A DNA stretch of 5,095 bases, taken from assembly GCA_029940115.1 (NCBI GenBank), contig JAOZRQ010000513.1, forward strand, positions 1 through 5,095, written 5' to 3'. Under the pieces are notes generated by a model. The model ran no database searches and was not told the origin of the DNA. It saw only the letters and a list, made by a program, of their open reading frames with translations. Position 1 is the first letter of the stretch. Every line of letters starts with the position of its first letter. The DNA comes from Desulfobacterales bacterium (GTDB taxonomy: Bacteria > Desulfobacterota > Desulfobacteria > Desulfobacterales > 4be13). Made by a program: the position numbers and the translations under genes. Of the stretch, positions 3,568 to 5,095 are shown one piece after another.

Positions 3568-4815
3568 TTAGTTTCTGTATATCGGAAACGCGTCACAAAG
3601 CTCCTGAACCTTCTTCTTGACTCGTTCCGTCACCGTCTCATCATTGCAGTTTCTCAGGATCTGGACAACCAGGTCTGCAATGGTCTCCATCTCCTCCGTT
3701 CCCATGCCTCTTGTGGTGAGGGCCGGCGTGCCGATGCGGATGCCGCTCGTGACAAAGGGGCTTTCAGTTTCAAAGGGGATGGCATTCTTGTTGACGGTGA
3801 TCCCGGCACGCTCCAGTGCCGCTTCGGCATCCTTGCCGGTGAGGTTGAGATTTCTCAGATCCACAAGCATCATATGATTGTCCGTGCCGTCCGAGATCAG
3901 TTTCACGCCGTTTTCCATGAGATGTTCCGCCAGGGCCTTTGCATTTTCAACGATGTTCTTCTGATAGGTCTTGAATGCATCTCCGAGGGCTTCTTTGAAC
4001 GCGAGGGCCTTCGCGGCGATCACATGCATCAGCGGGCCACCCTGTATGCCAGGGAATATCTGGCTGTTGATTTTCTTGCCATGATCGCTTTTCGCCAGAA
4101 TCAGGCCGCCCCGGGGGCCTCTCAGGGTCTTATGGGTGGTCGAGGTGACCACATCGGCAAAGGAGACGGGCGACGGGTGAACCCCTGCGGCCACCAGCCC
4201 GGCAATGTGGGCCATGTCAACCATCAGATAAGCGCCCACGGATTGGGCGATCTTCGCATAAGCCTCAAAATCGAGGATGCGGGGGTAAGCACTGGCCCCG
4301 GCCACGATCATCTTCGGCCTATGCTTCTCCGCTAGGGTGGCCACCTCCACATAGTCAATGGTCCCGGTCTCCTTTGTGACGCCGTAGTGAACAAAATTAT
4401 AGAGTTTCCCCGAGAAACTGGCCGGGCTGCCGTGGGTCAGGTGCCCGCCGTGAGTCAGATTCATGCCGAGGACGGTATCCCCCGGGTTCAACAGTGCGAA
4501 GTAAACCCCCATGTTGGCCTGGGAGCCTGAATGGGGCTGCACATTGACATACTCGGCGTCAAAGAGTGCTTTGGCCCTCTCCATGGCCAGTTTCTCGGCC
4601 ACGTCCACATATTCGCATCCGCCGTAATATCGCTTGTCTGGATACCCTTCCGCGTATTTGTTCGTCAACACACTTCCCTGGACCGCCATCACCGCCGGGC
4701 TGGTGATATTTTCCGACGCGATCATCTCCAAGGTGTTCTTCTGTCTCTCAAACTCACTAACAATGGCCTTTGCAATTTCAGGGTCTGCCTTTTCTATAAG
4801 CCTCAATGATTCCAA
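3568..4815 (-). CDS. glyA: Serine hydroxymethyltransferase
   Basis: GlyA is the cytosolic PLP enzyme that interconverts serine plus tetrahydrofolate and glycine plus methylene-tetrahydrofolate, the main source of one-carbon units for thymidylate and purines. The landmarks are ADPEIAKAI (10-18), MIASENITSPAV, GSVLTNKYAEGYP, RYYGGCEYVD, NVQPHSGSQAN, LTHGGHLTHG, VDMAHIAGLVAAG (PLP aspartate and histidine), and TSTTHKTLRGPRGG with the Schiff-base lysine. Counting from TTG 4815 puts that lysine at 229, the same as in the E. coli enzyme, and gives 415 residues against 417 in E. coli. TTG 4815 has GAGGA 8 nt upstream. ATG 4839 would add 8 residues but has its AAAAGG touching the ATG. The frame is open to TTG 4938, but that extension is lysine/proline-rich and non-conserved. 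All catalytic residues are intact. Confidence 0.97.
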   Translation of the reverse strand: MESLRLIEKADPEIAKAIVSEFERQKNTLEMIASENITSPAVMAVQGSVLTNKYAEGYPDKRYYGGCEYVDVAEKLAMERAKALFDAEYVNVQPHSGSQANMGVYFALLNPGDTVLGMNLTHGGHLTHGSPASFSGKLYNFVHYGVTKETGTIDYVEVATLAEKHRPKMIVAGASAYPRILDFEAYAKIAQSVGAYLMVDMAHIAGLVAAGVHPSPVSFADVVTSTTHKTLRGPRGGLILAKSDHGKKINSQIFPGIQGGPLMHVIAAKALAFKEALGDAFKTYQKNIVENAKALAEHLMENGVKLISDGTDNHMMLVDLRNLNLTGKDAEAALERAGITVNKNAIPFETESPFVTSGIRIGTPALTTRGMGTEEMETIADLVVQILRNCNDETVTERVKKKVQELCDAFPIYRN

Positions 4816-5004
4816 CGGTTGTTTCCTCTTTTTCGGCATCCTTTTGGCTGCCGTTTCATATCCTGACCGGACAGTTTCCCGATTTTCCGCTTTGGCCGGA
4901 GTTGGAACCGGTAGGGGTTCAGATTTCGGCTTTGTCAATCCAAAACGAGCGGACGGGATATTGTCTGGTCATGGGTCATTGACAGTCGTAGTATCGCACA
5001 AGGA
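4816..5004. other. glyA upstream region without a supportable gene
   Basis: This stretch holds the non-conserved in-frame extension of glyA and the leader before it. CTTTGTCAATC at 4930-4940 is the exact reverse complement of 5005-5015, the edge of the tandem array, so the two could form an 11-bp stem. I could not find a convincing pair of -35 and -10 boxes on the minus strand, so the glyA promoter may lie beyond the window. Confidence 0.4.
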
Positions 5005-5095
5005 GATTGACAAAGTAAACTTTGCACTCCGGAGGACTGGCAAAGTGAACTTTGCACTCCGGAGGGACTGGCAAAGTGAACTTTGCACTCCGGAG
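5005..5095. repeat. Tandem array of 30-31-bp double-palindromic units, running off the window
   Basis: Three units are visible: 5005-5034, 5035-5065 and 5066-5095. Units 2 and 3 are identical apart from a final G that may lie outside the window; unit 1 differs at three positions. Each unit has an imperfect palindrome GCAAAGTGAACTTTGC (ACAAAGTAAACTTTGC in unit 1) and a perfect one, CTCCGGAG. The array lies upstream of glyA, about 190 bp from its start codon. It probably continues beyond 5095. The unit is all repeat with no unique spacers, so it is not a CRISPR. Confidence 0.85.

Noticed and set aside
3346..4335. Long plus-strand open frame (329 codons) opposite glyA
   Set aside because: It is the antisense shadow of a strongly conserved gene. 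The translation is histidine/arginine-rich with no domain I recognise and no ribosome-binding site.
5005..5095. CRISPR array
   Set aside because: The units follow each other with 0-1 bp between them and no unique spacers, so this is a plain tandem repeat.

Overview
The window looks like a chromosomal segment of a moderately GC-rich Gram-negative bacterium. A sulfate-reducing deltaproteobacterium (Desulfobacterota) is the best guess, from the glyA-nrdR pairing, the style of the protein sequences and the many small intergenic palindromes. This is inference only, because no rRNA or marker with clear species signal is present. Every gene I can support lies on the minus strand, so transcription runs from high to low coordinates.

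Right half (about 2640-5095), housekeeping: glyA (serine hydroxymethyltransferase, essentially full length) is followed by a 420-bp gap and then nrdR (ribonucleotide reductase repressor). In related bacteria this neighbourhood usually reads glyA - dCMP deaminase - nrdR - ribD. Here the gap holds what seems to be the C-terminal remnant of a gene that once overlapped nrdR by ATGA. That remnant is split by a 125-bp MITE-like insertion with 18-bp terminal inverted repeats and a perfect 9-bp target duplication. A second, 91-bp inverted-repeat element sits between the remnant and glyA. Upstream of glyA a tandem array of 30-31-bp double-palindromic units runs off the end of the window.

Middle (2400-2646): no gene. 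Two copies of a 59-bp unit lie 77 bp apart, and each carries two short palindromes around GGCTCCGCC. They separate nrdR from the accessory block.

Left half (1-2400), accessory: a compact same-strand series of toxin-antitoxin (TA) genes and wrecks. In transcription order these are a TumA-like antitoxin and TumE-type (DUF6516) toxin pair, a disrupted BrnA-like antitoxin fragment, a DUF433 antitoxin and DUF5615 PIN-like toxin pair, a decayed higB toxin remnant, and an intact higA antitoxin. The two intact pairs overlap (20 bp and 32 bp), which implies translational coupling. Between the DUF5615 gene and higA lie two consecutive hairpins. The higher-coordinate edge of the recognisable higB piece ends almost exactly where the first hairpin starts, so the hairpin may mark the breakpoint.

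The overall picture is a core nucleotide and one-carbon metabolism operon that has been eroded and flanked by small palindromic mobile elements, with a TA cluster occupying the position downstream of nrdR. I found no intact transposase, CRISPR array, tRNA or rRNA, and no plus-strand gene I would defend.
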